Source: Pseudonocardia ammonioxydans (GTDB lineage Bacteria; Actinomycetota; Actinomycetes; Mycobacteriales; Pseudonocardiaceae). Taken from it: DNA of 64,000 nucleotides. The position numbers and the translations under genes were made by a program. The notes beneath the pieces are model-generated. The model was not told the origin of the DNA. It did not search any database and was given only the letters and a program-made list of their open reading frames with translations. Below are positions 1-8,736 of the stretch, piece after piece. The stretch lies in assembly GCF_900115005.1 (NCBI RefSeq), contig NZ_FOUY01000017.1, forward strand, positions 62,001 through 126,000, in the 5' to 3' direction. Position 1 is the stretch's first letter; each line of letters opens with the position of its first letter.

Positions 1-1158
1 CGGCGCGAGTTCCGCGCGCAGGTCGTGAAGAAGAGTTTCGTGATCTCGAACGTGATCGTGCTGCTGGTCATCGCCGGCGGGATCGTCGCGTTCGCCGTGT
101 TCGGTGGCGCCGGCGAGGAGGAGCGCCCGGGCATCGGCGTCGCCGGGGCCGGGCCGCTCGCGGCCGCGGTGACCGGCGCCGGTGACCGGCTCGGCCTGCC
201 GGTGGACGTGCGCGCGCTCGACTCCGCGCAGGCCGGGCGCGACGCGGTGGCGGCGGGTGAGCTGGAGGTCGCGCTGGTCCCGGCGGCCGACGGCGCCGTC
301 GCGATCGTCGACGAGGAGGTCCCGGCCGGGCTCCGGGCGGTGCTCGACGCCGCGCTGGAACGCCAGTCCCGCGACGCCGCCCTCACCGGGCTCGGTGTCG
401 ATCCGTCCACCCTGGACCGCGGCACCGCACCGGCGGTGCTCACCGTCGACGCCCTCGACCCGCCCGACCCCGAGGCCGGGCAGCGGACCGCACTCAGCCT
501 GGTGGCGCTGTTCCTGCTGTTCGGCCAGATCCTCGGCTTCGGCACGTACGTGGCGATGGGAGTCGTCGAGGAGAAGTCCAGCCGGGTGGTGGAGCTGCTG
601 CTGTCCACGATCCGGCCGCTGCACCTGCTGTGGGGCAAGGTCATCGGGATCGGCACGGTCGGGCTGCTGCAGCTCGTGCTCTACGGCGTCGTCGGTCTCG
701 CCGCGGGGATCGGGTCCGGGGTGCTGACCCTGACCGGGACCGCGGTCGGGGTGTTCGCGGGCGTGCTCGGCTGGTTCGTGCTCGGGTTCGCCTTCTACGC
801 CGTGCTGTACGCGGCCGCGGGCTCGATGGTGTCGCGGCAGGAGGACGTCAACTCCACGGCCGGGCCGCTGATGCTGAGCCTGTTCGTGCTCTACGGGGCG
901 GCGTTCTACTACGTGGGTTCGCCGGACGCGACGCTCGCCGTGGTGCTCTCCTGGATCCCGCCGTTCTCGGCGATCCTGATGCCGTTGCGGATCGCCGACG
1001 GGTCGGCCACCGGGCTGCAGATCGCCGGGACGGTGGGGCTGATGCTCGCCGCGGTGGCGGTGCTCGCCTGGGTGGGGGCGCGGATCTACGAGCGCTCGGT
1101 GCTGCGGACCGGGACGACGGTGCCCTGGCGGGAGGCGCTCGGCCGGTCCCGGCGCTGA
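1..1158 (+). CDS. ABC-2 type transporter permease (NatB/YhaP-like), 5' end outside the window
   Basis: The reading frame is open to the first base (RREFRAQV precedes a possible internal GTG at 25), so the gene very likely starts upstream. The visible part has one N-terminal membrane helix (SFVISNVIVLLVIAGG), a long extracytoplasmic stretch of about 120 residues, then a cluster of about six hydrophobic helices. The motif GVVEEKSSRVVELLLSTIRP between the loop and the membrane cluster is typical of Na+/drug-exporting ABC-2 permeases of the NatB type. The partner ATPase should lie just left of the window. The gene converges on pepQ with an 8-bp gap. The substrate cannot be deduced. Confidence 0.85.
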   Translation, partial: RREFRAQVVKKSFVISNVIVLLVIAGGIVAFAVFGGAGEEERPGIGVAGAGPLAAAVTGAGDRLGLPVDVRALDSAQAGRDAVAAGELEVALVPAADGAVAIVDEEVPAGLRAVLDAALERQSRDAALTGLGVDPSTLDRGTAPAVLTVDALDPPDPEAGQRTALSLVALFLLFGQILGFGTYVAMGVVEEKSSRVVELLLSTIRPLHLLWGKVIGIGTVGLLQLVLYGVVGLAAGIGSGVLTLTGTAVGVFAGVLGWFVLGFAFYAVLYAAAGSMVSRQEDVNSTAGPLMLSLFVLYGAAFYYVGSPDATLAVVLSWIPPFSAILMPLRIADGSATGLQIAGTVGLMLAAVAVLAWVGARIYERSVLRTGTTVPWREALGRSRR

Positions 1159-1166
1159 TCCGCCGT

Positions 1167-2243
1167 TCAGACCTCGACCAGCTCGCGGGGCAGGCTCGTC
1201 AGCGCCGCGGCGGGGGCACCGGACCGCACGTGCAGGGTGTCCTCGATCCTGACCCCGCCGCGGCCCTCCAGGTAGACGCCCGGTTCGACGGTGACGACCG
1301 AGCCGGCGGCGACCGTCCCGGTCCCCGTCCGCGACAGCCACGGCGGCTCGTGCACCGCCAGCCCGACGCCGTGCCCGAGCCCGTGCGGGAACTGCTCGGC
1401 GTACCCGGCCCGCTCGATCACGTCGCGGGCGGCGCCGTCGACGTCGGTGACCGCGGCACCGTCGGTGAGCGCGGCCCGCCCGGCCGCGGCCGCCGCGTCG
1501 ACCAGCGCGTGCAGCTCGCGCTGCCAGTCGGCGGCCGGGCCGATGCAGAACGTGCGCGTGGTGTCGGAGTGGTAGCCGTCCAGCGCCGCCCCGAAGTCGA
1601 TCTTGACGAGGTCGCCGCGGCGGAGCTCCGTGCCGGTCGGGCGGTGGTGCGGGACGGCCGAGTGCGCGCCCGCGGCGAGGATCGTCTCGAACGCCGGCCC
1701 GGCTGCACCCAGCCGGCGCATCCGGTCCTCCAGGTCGTCGGCGACCTGCCGCTCGGTGCGCCCGGGGGCCAGCCCGCCGGCCTCGAGCAGCTCGCGCAGT
1801 GCGGCGTCGGCCAGCTCGCAGGCCGCCCGCAGCGCGGCGACCTCGCCGTCGTCCTTCACCGTCCGCAGCCGGGCGACCAGCCCGGGGGCGCGGCGCAGCC
1901 GGCGGCCCGGGACGGCGTCGCGGACGGCGGCGAACCCGTCGACCGTCAGCGTCGCCGAGTCGTAGCCCAGCGTCCGCCCCGCCGGGACGGTCGCCGCGGC
2001 GGCCGGTGCGCTCGGCCGGTCGATCACGGTCTCCAGGTCGGGGCACTGCTCACCCGCCTGGATCCGGTAGCGGCCGTCGGTGCAGAGCAGGTCCCGCCCG
2101 TGCACGTCGACCACGGCAGCCGCGTTGGACCCGGTGAAGCCGGTCAGGTAGCGGACGTCGAGCAGGTCGGTGACGAGCAGCGCGTCCAGGCCCGCGGCGT
2201 CGAGGAGGGCGCGCAACGCGGCCCGGCGGTCGGGGTGGGGCAT
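1167..2243 (-). CDS. pepQ: M24 family Xaa-Pro aminopeptidase/dipeptidase, PepQ-like
   Basis: A cytoplasmic metallopeptidase of 358 residues that removes N-terminal residues before proline. The creatinase-like N-terminal domain (about 1-125, with DVRYLTGFTGSN) is followed by the pita-bread domain with all five metal ligands visible: D216 (KIDFGA), D227 (DTTRTF), H291 (HGLGHGVG), E320 (VEPGVYL) and E334 (GGVRIED). I chose the ATG at 2243, not the upstream in-frame ATG at 2276, because TAGGCT lies exactly 7 bases before it (leaderless pattern) and because the longer form would run into the divergent gene's start. The sequence resembles mycobacterial PepQ (Rv2535c) closely; there the gene sits near aroB and efp, whereas here about 21 kb separates it from aroB. 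Confidence 0.9.
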   Translation of the reverse strand: MPHPDRRAALRALLDAAGLDALLVTDLLDVRYLTGFTGSNAAAVVDVHGRDLLCTDGRYRIQAGEQCPDLETVIDRPSAPAAAATVPAGRTLGYDSATLTVDGFAAVRDAVPGRRLRRAPGLVARLRTVKDDGEVAALRAACELADAALRELLEAGGLAPGRTERQVADDLEDRMRRLGAAGPAFETILAAGAHSAVPHHRPTGTELRRGDLVKIDFGAALDGYHSDTTRTFCIGPAADWQRELHALVDAAAAAGRAALTDGAAVTDVDGAARDVIERAGYAEQFPHGLGHGVGLAVHEPPWLSRTGTGTVAAGSVVTVEPGVYLEGRGGVRIEDTLHVRSGAPAAALTSLPRELVEV

Positions 2244-2250
2244 GCGCGCG

Positions 2251-2256
2251 AGCCTA
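2251..2256 (-). promoter_or_regulatory. -10 hexamer for leaderless pepQ transcript
   Basis: TAGGCT on the minus strand, followed by 7 bases and then the pepQ ATG at 2243. No Shine-Dalgarno sequence is present, so the transcript probably begins at the start codon. Confidence 0.5.
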
Positions 2257-2261
2257 TGTCC

Positions 2262-2267
2262 TAGGGT
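2262..2267 (+). promoter_or_regulatory. -10 hexamer for leaderless metallo-hydrolase transcript
   Basis: TAGGGT followed by 7 bases and the ATG at 2275. There is no Shine-Dalgarno sequence. The two divergent genes leave only 31 bases between their start codons, so their promoters interleave. Confidence 0.5.
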
Positions 2268-2274
2268 CGCCCGC

Positions 2275-2994
2275 ATGGGCCTGTACTTCCGCCAGCTGCT
2301 CTCCGGCCAGGACTACGCCGTCGGTGACCCGGTCGCCACGCAGATGGTCAACTTCTCCTACCTCGTCGGGGACACCGAGACGCGGGAGGCGGTCGTCGTC
2401 GACCCGGCCTACTCCCCCGACGAGCTGCTGGCCGCGCTCGACGCCGACGGCATGCGGCTGGTCGGCGTGCTCGCCACCCACCACCACCCCGACCACGTCG
2501 GCGGGTCGATGATGGGCTTCGACCTGGTCGGTGTCGCCGACCTGATCGGGCGGCACCCGGTGCCGATCCACGTGCAGCGCCCCGAGGCCGACTACGTCAC
2601 CCGGGTCACCGGGCTCTCGGCCACCGACCTGACCCCGCACGACCACGACGACGTGATCGAGGTCGGCAACGTCGCGATCCGGACCCTGCACACGCCCGGC
2701 CACACGCCCGGCAGCCAGTGCTTCCTGGTGCCGGACCCGGAGGGCGGCGACAAGCTGGTCGCCGGCGATACGCTGTTCCTGCAGGGCTGCGGGCGCACCG
2801 ACTTCCCGGGTGGCGACGCCGAGCAGATGTACCACTCGCTGCAGCAGCTGGCGTCGCTGAAGGGCAATCCGACCGTCTACCCGGGACACCGGTACTCGCA
2901 GGACCCGAGCGCGCCGCTGGCCGACGTGCAGCGCAGCAACATGGTCTACCGGGCGACGTCGGCCGAGCAGTTCGTGGCGGCGTTCGGCAGCTGA
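2275..2994 (+). CDS. MBL-fold metallo-hydrolase, glyoxalase II-like
   Basis: A 239-residue metallo-beta-lactamase-fold hydrolase. The di-metal motif HHHPDH lies at residues 69-74, the second-shell motif HTPGHTPGSQ near 140-150, LVAGDTLF near 160, and the terminal metal histidine in YPGHRYSQDP near 205. The domain layout fits glyoxalase II/ETHE1-like thioesterases, but the natural substrate is not shown by the sequence. The ATG at 2275 is favoured because of the TAGGGT-N7-ATG spacing; the frame also opens upstream but would overlap pepQ. It is divergent from pepQ. Confidence 0.85.
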   Translation: MGLYFRQLLSGQDYAVGDPVATQMVNFSYLVGDTETREAVVVDPAYSPDELLAALDADGMRLVGVLATHHHPDHVGGSMMGFDLVGVADLIGRHPVPIHVQRPEADYVTRVTGLSATDLTPHDHDDVIEVGNVAIRTLHTPGHTPGSQCFLVPDPEGGDKLVAGDTLFLQGCGRTDFPGGDAEQMYHSLQQLASLKGNPTVYPGHRYSQDPSAPLADVQRSNMVYRATSAEQFVAAFGS

Positions 2995-3093
2995 CCGCAT
3001 CCGGGCCGAGGAGACGGGGAACTCCGCGGCCGACCCGGCGCGCGAGGTCGTGCTCACGCCGGCCCGAGCCGGCTCGGGCCACCCGTCGTCTGT

Positions 3094-3978
3094 CTACGCG
3101 TCGTCGCAGGTCGGTGCGTCCTGCGGGACGCGCCCGGCGCGTGCGTCCCAGCCCGCCAGCAGCTCCAGCGCCGCCCGCGAGGGCGAACCGGCCGGGGTCG
3201 AGTAGACGAAGCCGGTCTGGTCCTCGTCGTCGTTCGGGGTCAGCGCCTGGTAGTCCACCGTCAGCGGCCCCACCAGCGGGTGGTGGTAGCTCTTGGCACC
3301 GGTGGTCCGCCGGTGCACCCGGCGGGCCGACCAGTAGCGCCGGAACTCCTCGCTCCGGATCGACAGCTCCCCCACCAGGGTCTCCAGCAGGGGGTCGTCC
3401 GGGTGACGTCCGGCGTCGAGCCGGAGCATCGCGACAGTGTCGGCGGCGACCGCGGCCCAGTCGCTGTAGAGCTCGCGGGCGTGCGCGTCGAGGAACACGA
3501 ACCGGGCCTGGTTGCGCTCCGCGGCCGGGCGGGACCGGAAGTCCGTGATCAGCCGCCCGGCCAGGGTGTTGTGCGCGAGCACGTCCAGGCGTCGGCCGAG
3601 CACGAAGGCCGGGGACGACGCCTGGTCGAGCGTCTCCAACAGGGTCAGCGTCGCCGGGGCGACCGCCTGCCTGCGGGGCGACGACCGGCGACGGCGGGCG
3701 GGTTGCCCGCGGACCAGGTCGAGCAGGTGGTCCTTACCCGCGTCGTCGAGCTGCAGGGCGTCGCCCAGCGCGTCGAGGACCTCCTGCGACGCGCTGCGGC
3801 TGCGCCCCTGCTCCAGCCGCGTGTAGTAGTCGACGCTCACCCCCGCGATGCGCGCGATCTCCTCCCGGCGCAGCCCGCCCACCCGGCGGCGTGCACCGCC
3901 GGCCCGCTCCAGTCCTGCGGCCTCCGGGGACAGCTGCTCCCGGCTCGACCGCAGGAACCTCGCCAGCTCGGTCGTCAT
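3094..3978 (-). CDS. XRE-family transcriptional regulator with MmyB-like ligand-binding domain
   Basis: A cytoplasmic DNA-binding protein of 294 residues. The helix-turn-helix near residues 35-65 reads GLRREEIARIAGVSVDYYTRLEQGR, the hallmark of this family. The remainder (about 105-280) matches the MmyB-type PAS-like domain found C-terminal to such XRE domains, with the usual VDYQALTPNDDEDQ and YSTPAGSPSRAALELL motifs. It lies 15 bases downstream of an SDR gene on the same strand and is probably co-transcribed with it. In this arrangement the regulator often controls the adjacent oxidoreductase; that is inference here. Confidence 0.88.
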   Translation of the reverse strand: MTTELARFLRSSREQLSPEAAGLERAGGARRRVGGLRREEIARIAGVSVDYYTRLEQGRSRSASQEVLDALGDALQLDDAGKDHLLDLVRGQPARRRRSSPRRQAVAPATLTLLETLDQASSPAFVLGRRLDVLAHNTLAGRLITDFRSRPAAERNQARFVFLDAHARELYSDWAAVAADTVAMLRLDAGRHPDDPLLETLVGELSIRSEEFRRYWSARRVHRRTTGAKSYHHPLVGPLTVDYQALTPNDDEDQTGFVYSTPAGSPSRAALELLAGWDARAGRVPQDAPTCDDA

Positions 3979-3993
3979 CGGCCCTCCCGGTGG

Positions 3994-4830
3994 TCAGACG
4001 GTCTCGAAGGCGGTGCCCTGCGACCGGGCCCGCCACGGCTCCAGCTCCGCCCCCATCCTGGCGAGGGTGACCTCGAGCCGCTCGACGGCGTCCGGCCCGA
4101 TCGGCAGCCGCCGCGGCGGGGCTTCGGACGTCGCAGCCGCCACGATGAGCTCCGCGCTGCGGACCGGGTCGCCGAGCTGGGTGTGGTTGGCCTCGTCCAC
4201 CCAGTCCAGGGTGACGTGCGCGGGGGTCCCGTCGTAGTCGGCGATGCGGCGCGCGGGCAGCGACAGCGAGGACCGGTCGAGGAAGTCGGTGCGCAGCACA
4301 CCCGGCTCGACGACCATGCTGCGGATTCCGAACGGCTCCAGCTCGCTCGCCAGTGCCTCGCCGATCCCTGCGACCGCGAACTTCGAGGCGCAGTACAGCC
4401 CAACTCCGGGCTCGCCCTCGTAGCCGGACCGGGAGCCGACGTGCACCAGCGTGCCGCGGCCGGCGCGACGCATGTGCGGCAGCACGGCGCGGGTCATCGC
4501 GATCAGGCCGAAGACATTGAGGTCGAACAGGGACCGCGCCTCGGCGTCGGTCACCTCCTCGACTGCGCCGAGCAGTCCCCGGCCGGCGTTGTTGACCAGG
4601 ACGTCGATGCCGCCGAACTCCTCGACGGCGATCTCGACGGCGTGGGCGATGGCCGCGCCGTCGGTGACGTCGAGCGCGACGGGCACCGTGCGGGGGTGTG
4701 CCCGCAGGTCGGCAGGCAGGGCGTCGGTGTCGCGGGCGGTCACCACGACCGCGTCGCCACGGTCCAGCGCGGCACGGGCGATCTCGGCACCGAGCCCGCG
4801 GGAGGCTCCGGTCACGAACCAGGTCGACAT
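3994..4830 (-). CDS. Short-chain dehydrogenase/reductase
   Basis: A 278-residue NAD(P)-dependent oxidoreductase. It has the cofactor motif TGASRGLG near residues 7-14, VNNAG in the middle and the catalytic YCASK (Tyr-x3-Lys) in the second half. The C-terminal extension after about residue 190 suits the classical SDRs annotated as oxidoreductases of unknown substrate. The ATG at 4830 is preceded by AGGAG with 6-base spacing, which decides this start over an upstream in-frame ATG. It pairs with the downstream MmyB-type regulator and is separated from the large operon to its right by a strong hairpin. Confidence 0.85.
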   Translation of the reverse strand: MSTWFVTGASRGLGAEIARAALDRGDAVVVTARDTDALPADLRAHPRTVPVALDVTDGAAIAHAVEIAVEEFGGIDVLVNNAGRGLLGAVEEVTDAEARSLFDLNVFGLIAMTRAVLPHMRRAGRGTLVHVGSRSGYEGEPGVGLYCASKFAVAGIGEALASELEPFGIRSMVVEPGVLRTDFLDRSSLSLPARRIADYDGTPAHVTLDWVDEANHTQLGDPVRSAELIVAAATSEAPPRRLPIGPDAVERLEVTLARMGAELEPWRARSQGTAFETV

Positions 4831-4923
4831 GAGAACTCCTTCTGTGCGGATTCCAGGGCGGCGGTCGTTCCGCCCTGGACCCATTCGACCGGCCCGGAGG
4901 CGCCTCATGGGGGCTCTGCCTCG

Positions 4924-4964
4924 CCCGGCTCGTCGGGGGACAACCTGTCCCCCGACGAGCCGGG
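4924..4964 (-). terminator. Strong hairpin terminating the leftward catabolic operon
   Basis: Perfect inverted repeat: 19-base arms at 4924-4942 and 4946-4964 with a 3-base loop (ACC). It begins 8 bases past the stop codon of the lactonase-like gene on the minus strand. There is no U-tract, as is usual for high-GC actinobacterial terminators. It separates the eight-gene operon from the SDR-XRE pair. Confidence 0.75.
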
Positions 4965-4971
4965 GCACCGG

Positions 4972-5787
4972 TCAGGTGTAGGAGTTGCCGACACCCGTGC
5001 GCAGGGTGCGGAGCTGATCCGCGTCGTGACCGAAAATCACCTTCCCGTCGGTGCGCTCGGCGATCCCGCGGATCTTCTCCACCGAGGCGAACCAGGCGAC
5101 GGTGTCGTGGACGATCGCCGCGGGAAGTGCGGGCGGGCCGTAGGACTCGCTGCGGTACAACGCGTCCGACGCGAAGATCATGGTCCCGCTGTCGACCAGG
5201 TCGACCTGCAGCGACAGGGTCCCCCAGGTGTGCCCCGGGGTCCGGAGCGCGGTCACCCCAGGCATCAGCTCGGTGTCGGCGGCGATCGTGGTCAGGTCGA
5301 GGCCGTCGTAGTCCGACCTCAGGTGCGCGCCCAGGTTCGCGCCGTCGAAGGAGAACGCTCCCGCCTTCTCCGCCTCGTCGACGATGATCGTCGTGGAGGT
5401 GCCCGCCCACAGCTGGGCGTTGCCCACGTGGTCGATGTGCAGGTGCGAGAGCACGAGCATGTCGACGTCGTCCGGCCCGATCTCGAGCTGCCGGAGCCGC
5501 GAGTCGAGCCAGTCCTCCTCGGGCACGCCGTCGATCGGGAAGGTCTCGTCGAACCCCATCGGGGCCCACCGGGTCTCCCAGTCTCGCGGGACACCGGCGT
5601 CCCACAACATCCTCTGGCCGTTCGGGTGTTCGATGTAGACCACGTGGGTCGGCACGTCCACCCAGTCCCGCTCGCGCGGGCCACCGTTGGGGGTGAGCAT
5701 CCGGGCCGGGTCGACGAGGAGCCACTGCAGGTCGGCGTGGACCGTGCCGGTCGGCAGGATCGTCACCCTGATCTTGTCGGTCGTCAT
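4972..5787 (-). CDS. MBL-fold lactonase of the N-acyl-homoserine/butyrolactone lactonase type
   Basis: A 271-residue metallo-beta-lactamase-fold protein with the di-zinc motif HLHIDH (SHLHIDHVGNAQLW), an HTWGTLSLQ segment, FASDALY (bridging Asp) and a late GHDADQL. This architecture matches the AttM/BlcC/AhlD group, which opens the ring of acyl-homoserine lactones and gamma-butyrolactone. Its place as the last gene of a catabolic operon, with an SMP-30-type lactonase on the divergent arm, favours hydrolysis of a pathway lactone over quorum quenching (inference). Its ATG overlaps the stop of the upstream symporter gene (ATGA). A terminator hairpin follows directly. Confidence 0.82.
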   Translation of the reverse strand: MTTDKIRVTILPTGTVHADLQWLLVDPARMLTPNGGPRERDWVDVPTHVVYIEHPNGQRMLWDAGVPRDWETRWAPMGFDETFPIDGVPEEDWLDSRLRQLEIGPDDVDMLVLSHLHIDHVGNAQLWAGTSTTIIVDEAEKAGAFSFDGANLGAHLRSDYDGLDLTTIAADTELMPGVTALRTPGHTWGTLSLQVDLVDSGTMIFASDALYRSESYGPPALPAAIVHDTVAWFASVEKIRGIAERTDGKVIFGHDADQLRTLRTGVGNSYT

Positions 5788-7142
5788 CGGGTCTCCTCCG
5801 CTGTCGCGAGGTCACCGGCCGCCGGGACGCGGGCCGCGGGCGTCGCGCCGGTGACCAGGTCGGTGCCGCGGGTCTCCGGCAGGTACCGCACCAGTGCCGC
5901 CGTGGCCAGCAGCGCGACCGCCACCACGTAGAAGGCCGGGGCGACGGCGAGCCCGAGACCTGCCGCCAGCGCGGCCGCGACGAGCGGGCCCGGCCCACCG
6001 ACGGCGGCCTGGGCCAGGTTGAACCCGATGGCGCTCCCGCTGACCCGGGTGCGGGCCGGGAACAGCTCGACGAGCAGCAGGCCGAGCATGACGTTCGCCA
6101 GCGCCTCGAACACCGCGAACACGGTCAGCCCGAGCAGGATCAGGCCCGGGACCCCGGATCCGATGAGCAGGAACGACGGCACCGCGACCACCGCCAGGCC
6201 CAGGCCACCGACGATGATCGTCGGACGGCGGCCCCACCGGTCACCCGACATCCCGGCGAGCGGGCAGACCAGCGAGTAGATCGCCAGCCCGGCGACGGCG
6301 AGCAGCAACGCCTCGGTCCGGTCCAGCCCGACGACCGTGGTGAGGTGGGTGACCACGTAGGTCGCCAGGTAGTAGAAGCCGAGCCCGGCGACCGCGGTCG
6401 CGGCGAACACGAGCCCGATCCGGCCCACACCGGAGCGGCCGAGGCTGCGCAGCGGCTCCTGCGGGACCTCGTCGCGGCGTTCGAGCTCCTGGTAGACGGG
6501 GGTGTCCTCGAGCCGGTACCGGATGTAGAGGCCCACCACTGCCAGCGGTGCCGCCAGCAGGAACGGCAGCCGCCAGCCCCACGCGGTGACCTGCTCCTCG
6601 GTGAGCCACGCCGTGGCGGCCAGCGCCACGATCCCGGCGAGCAGAACGCCGATCGCCGATGTCGCCGAGATGACGCTGCTCCACAGGCCCCGCCGGTGCG
6701 ACGGCGCGTTCTCCAGCAAGTAGGTCGTGGCCCCGGCGTACTCCCCGCCTGCGGAGAAGCCCTGGACGCAGCGCAGCGCGACGAGCAGCAGCGGGGCCGC
6801 GACCCCGATCGACGCGTGGCTCGGCAGGCAGGCGATCAGGGTGGTGGAGACGCCCATCAGCAGGACCGACAGGGTCAGCGCGGGCCGGCGGCCCGCCCGG
6901 TCGGCCAGCCGCCCGAGCACGATCCCGCCGAGGGGCCGCATGACGAAGGCGACCCCGAACACGGCCAGTGCCGCGAGCAGCGAGGCGGTCGGGCTCGACG
7001 ACGGGAAGAACAGCTGACCGATGGTCACGGCGAAGAAGCCGTAGAGCGCGAAGTCGAACCATTCCAGGATGTTGCCCGCCGCGGCGGCGCCCATGACCTG
7101 ACGCGACGACCGGACCGGTCCCGGCCGCGCCGGGACGATCAC
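5784..7142 (-). CDS. MFS transporter, metabolite:H+ symporter (MHS) family
   Basis: An integral membrane protein of 452 residues with 12 predicted helices. The first helix region GNILEWFDFALYGFFA and the loop motif LADRAGRRPAL are MHS-family signatures, the group that includes shikimate, alpha-ketoglutarate and proline/betaine symporters. It probably imports a carboxylate used by the surrounding enzymes. I chose the GTG at 7142 because it overlaps the SDR stop as GTGA; a shorter start at ATG 7094 would lose only a non-conserved tail. It is paralogous to the transporter at 8737-10032. Confidence 0.88.
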   Translation of the reverse strand: MIVPARPGPVRSSRQVMGAAAAGNILEWFDFALYGFFAVTIGQLFFPSSSPTASLLAALAVFGVAFVMRPLGGIVLGRLADRAGRRPALTLSVLLMGVSTTLIACLPSHASIGVAAPLLLVALRCVQGFSAGGEYAGATTYLLENAPSHRRGLWSSVISATSAIGVLLAGIVALAATAWLTEEQVTAWGWRLPFLLAAPLAVVGLYIRYRLEDTPVYQELERRDEVPQEPLRSLGRSGVGRIGLVFAATAVAGLGFYYLATYVVTHLTTVVGLDRTEALLLAVAGLAIYSLVCPLAGMSGDRWGRRPTIIVGGLGLAVVAVPSFLLIGSGVPGLILLGLTVFAVFEALANVMLGLLLVELFPARTRVSGSAIGFNLAQAAVGGPGPLVAAALAAGLGLAVAPAFYVVAVALLATAALVRYLPETRGTDLVTGATPAARVPAAGDLATAEETR

Positions 7143-7888
7143 AGCGCGAGCCCGCCGTCGACGACCAGCTCGGCACCGGTCATGAACGGGCAGTCCCGCG
7201 CGGCGAGGAACAGCACCGCACCGGCGATCTCCTCCGCCGTCCCGCGCCGGCCGAGCGGTGTGGCGGCGGTGACCGCGTCGATCTGCTCCCCCGGCATCAC
7301 GTCGATCATCGTGGTGCTGACGAACCCCGGCGCGACCGAGTTCACCCGCACCCCGTGCGGGCCGAGTTCGACGGCGGCGCACTTGGTCATGCCGCGCACC
7401 GCCCACTTCGTGGTCGAGTACCCGATCTGGTTCGCGTATCCGCGGTGGCCGCCGATCGAGGAGAGGTTGACGATCGATCCCGCCCCCGCGCGCTTCATCG
7501 CGCCGGCGACCGCACGCATGCCGAGGAACACCCCGAGCTGGTTGACCCGGTAGTGCCGGTCGAAGTTGTCGACGCTGGTCTCGCTGATGTCGTGCCCGGG
7601 ATCGAGGACCCCGGCGTTGTTCACGAGCAGCGTGATCTCCCCGAGGTCGTCCCGGACGGCGGCGGTCAGCTCGTCCCACGACTGCTCGCAGCTGACGTCG
7701 TGCGGCAGGTAGCGGTGGGCCGGTCCCAGCTCGTCGACGAGGGCGCGGCCGTGCTTCTCCGAGCCGCCCGCGACGACGACGGAGGCGCCGGCGCCGGCGA
7801 GTGCGGTGACGACGGCGGCGCCGATGCCGCGGCTGCCCCCGGTGACGACGGCGACGTCGCCGGTCAGGTCGTGGGTTGCGTGCGTCAT
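7139..7888 (-). CDS. Short-chain dehydrogenase/reductase, FabG/3-alpha-hydroxysteroid type
   Basis: A 249-residue NAD(P)-dependent dehydrogenase. It shows the dinucleotide motif TGGSRGIG near residues 16-23, VNNAG near 90, catalytic Ser in NLSSIGG, YSTTK (Tyr-x3-Lys), PGFVSTTM and a C-terminal VDGGLAL. It resembles hydroxysteroid/cyclohexanol-type dehydrogenases and may oxidise a secondary alcohol in the pathway. Both ends overlap neighbouring genes by 4 bases (ATGA upstream, GTGA downstream), showing tight translational coupling inside the operon. Confidence 0.88.
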   Translation of the reverse strand: MTHATHDLTGDVAVVTGGSRGIGAAVVTALAGAGASVVVAGGSEKHGRALVDELGPAHRYLPHDVSCEQSWDELTAAVRDDLGEITLLVNNAGVLDPGHDISETSVDNFDRHYRVNQLGVFLGMRAVAGAMKRAGAGSIVNLSSIGGHRGYANQIGYSTTKWAVRGMTKCAAVELGPHGVRVNSVAPGFVSTTMIDVMPGEQIDAVTAATPLGRRGTAEEIAGAVLFLAARDCPFMTGAELVVDGGLAL

Positions 7889-8694
7889 GCGGGTCCCTCC
7901 CAGGGGTGTGCGGTGCGGAGCCAGTCGGTGAGCGCGGCGGTGACCGCCTCGGGCTGCTCCTCGGTGAGCAGATGGCCCGCACCGGTGATCGGCGCGTAGG
8001 TCGAGTCCGGCAGGTGGGCGTGCATGGTGCGGGCGTGCTCGAGGGCGATGCCGTTGTCGTCCTCGCCGTGCAGGACCAGCGTCGGGACGGAGATCCGGGC
8101 CAGGTCCGCGGTCCGGTCGGGCTTGTCGATCCACGAGCGGTACTCGCCGTACAGCGACCGGGCCGGGCGCCCGCGCCACGCCGTCGTCCAGCGTTCGACC
8201 AGCTCCGGTCGCTCCGCGAGGGCACGCTCGCCGAAGATCACCGGCCGGAACGCGTCGATCACGGACTCCGGGATCGGGCCCTCGGTGTCGAGGGGCTCGA
8301 GCAGGGCGCCGAACTCCTGGCGCTGCTGCGCGGTGTAGGCGGCGCTCTGGGTCGCCATCAGGACCAGGCCGGCGACCCGTTCCGGGTACCGCAGTGCCAG
8401 CTCGACGGCCATGAACCCGCCGACCGACATGCCGGCCAGCACGAAGCGGCCGACGCCGGCGTCGTCGGCGATCACGAGGGTGTCGGTGACCAGGTCGTCG
8501 AGGGATCGTTCGGTCCCGTACCGGGTCGTCCCGGCCCGGCTGGTCCAGGCGATGGTCCGGTACGACCCGGCCAGCGCCTCGGTCTGGGGCAGGAACATCG
8601 TGCGGTCGAGCAGTGTGCCGTGGCTGAAGAGCACCGGCGGGCCGTCGCCGGTGTCGGCCACGTCCGTCGCGGGCAGCGGGACGGTGTCGGCCAT
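7885..8694 (-). CDS. Alpha/beta-fold hydrolase
   Basis: A 269-residue hydrolase. The oxyanion-hole HGTLLDR lies near residue 30, the nucleophile elbow GMSVGG near 102-107, the acid in LHGEDDN and the catalytic histidine in GAGHLLTEEQ near the end. It belongs to the broad 3-oxoadipate enol-lactonase/non-heme-peroxidase-like branch, so an ester, enol-lactone or C-C bond substrate is possible. GGAGG lies 5 bases before the ATG at 8694. It overlaps the next gene by ATGA and sits between the two symporters. Confidence 0.85.
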   Translation of the reverse strand: MADTVPLPATDVADTGDGPPVLFSHGTLLDRTMFLPQTEALAGSYRTIAWTSRAGTTRYGTERSLDDLVTDTLVIADDAGVGRFVLAGMSVGGFMAVELALRYPERVAGLVLMATQSAAYTAQQRQEFGALLEPLDTEGPIPESVIDAFRPVIFGERALAERPELVERWTTAWRGRPARSLYGEYRSWIDKPDRTADLARISVPTLVLHGEDDNGIALEHARTMHAHLPDSTYAPITGAGHLLTEEQPEAVTAALTDWLRTAHPWEGPA

Positions 8695-8736
8695 GGGGGC
8701 CTCCGTGGGGTGTCGGGTGCGGCTGGTCGTCGTCGA

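Noticed and set aside
630..2264. Long open frame on the plus strand antisense to pepQ
   Set aside because: It is a high-GC shadow: Arg/Gly/Ala-rich with no recognisable domain, opposite a gene with all catalytic residues.
3280..5931. 883-codon open frame on the plus strand across three minus-strand genes
   Set aside because: It runs through the XRE, SDR and lactonase genes, has no domain signature and shows the composition expected from antisense third positions.
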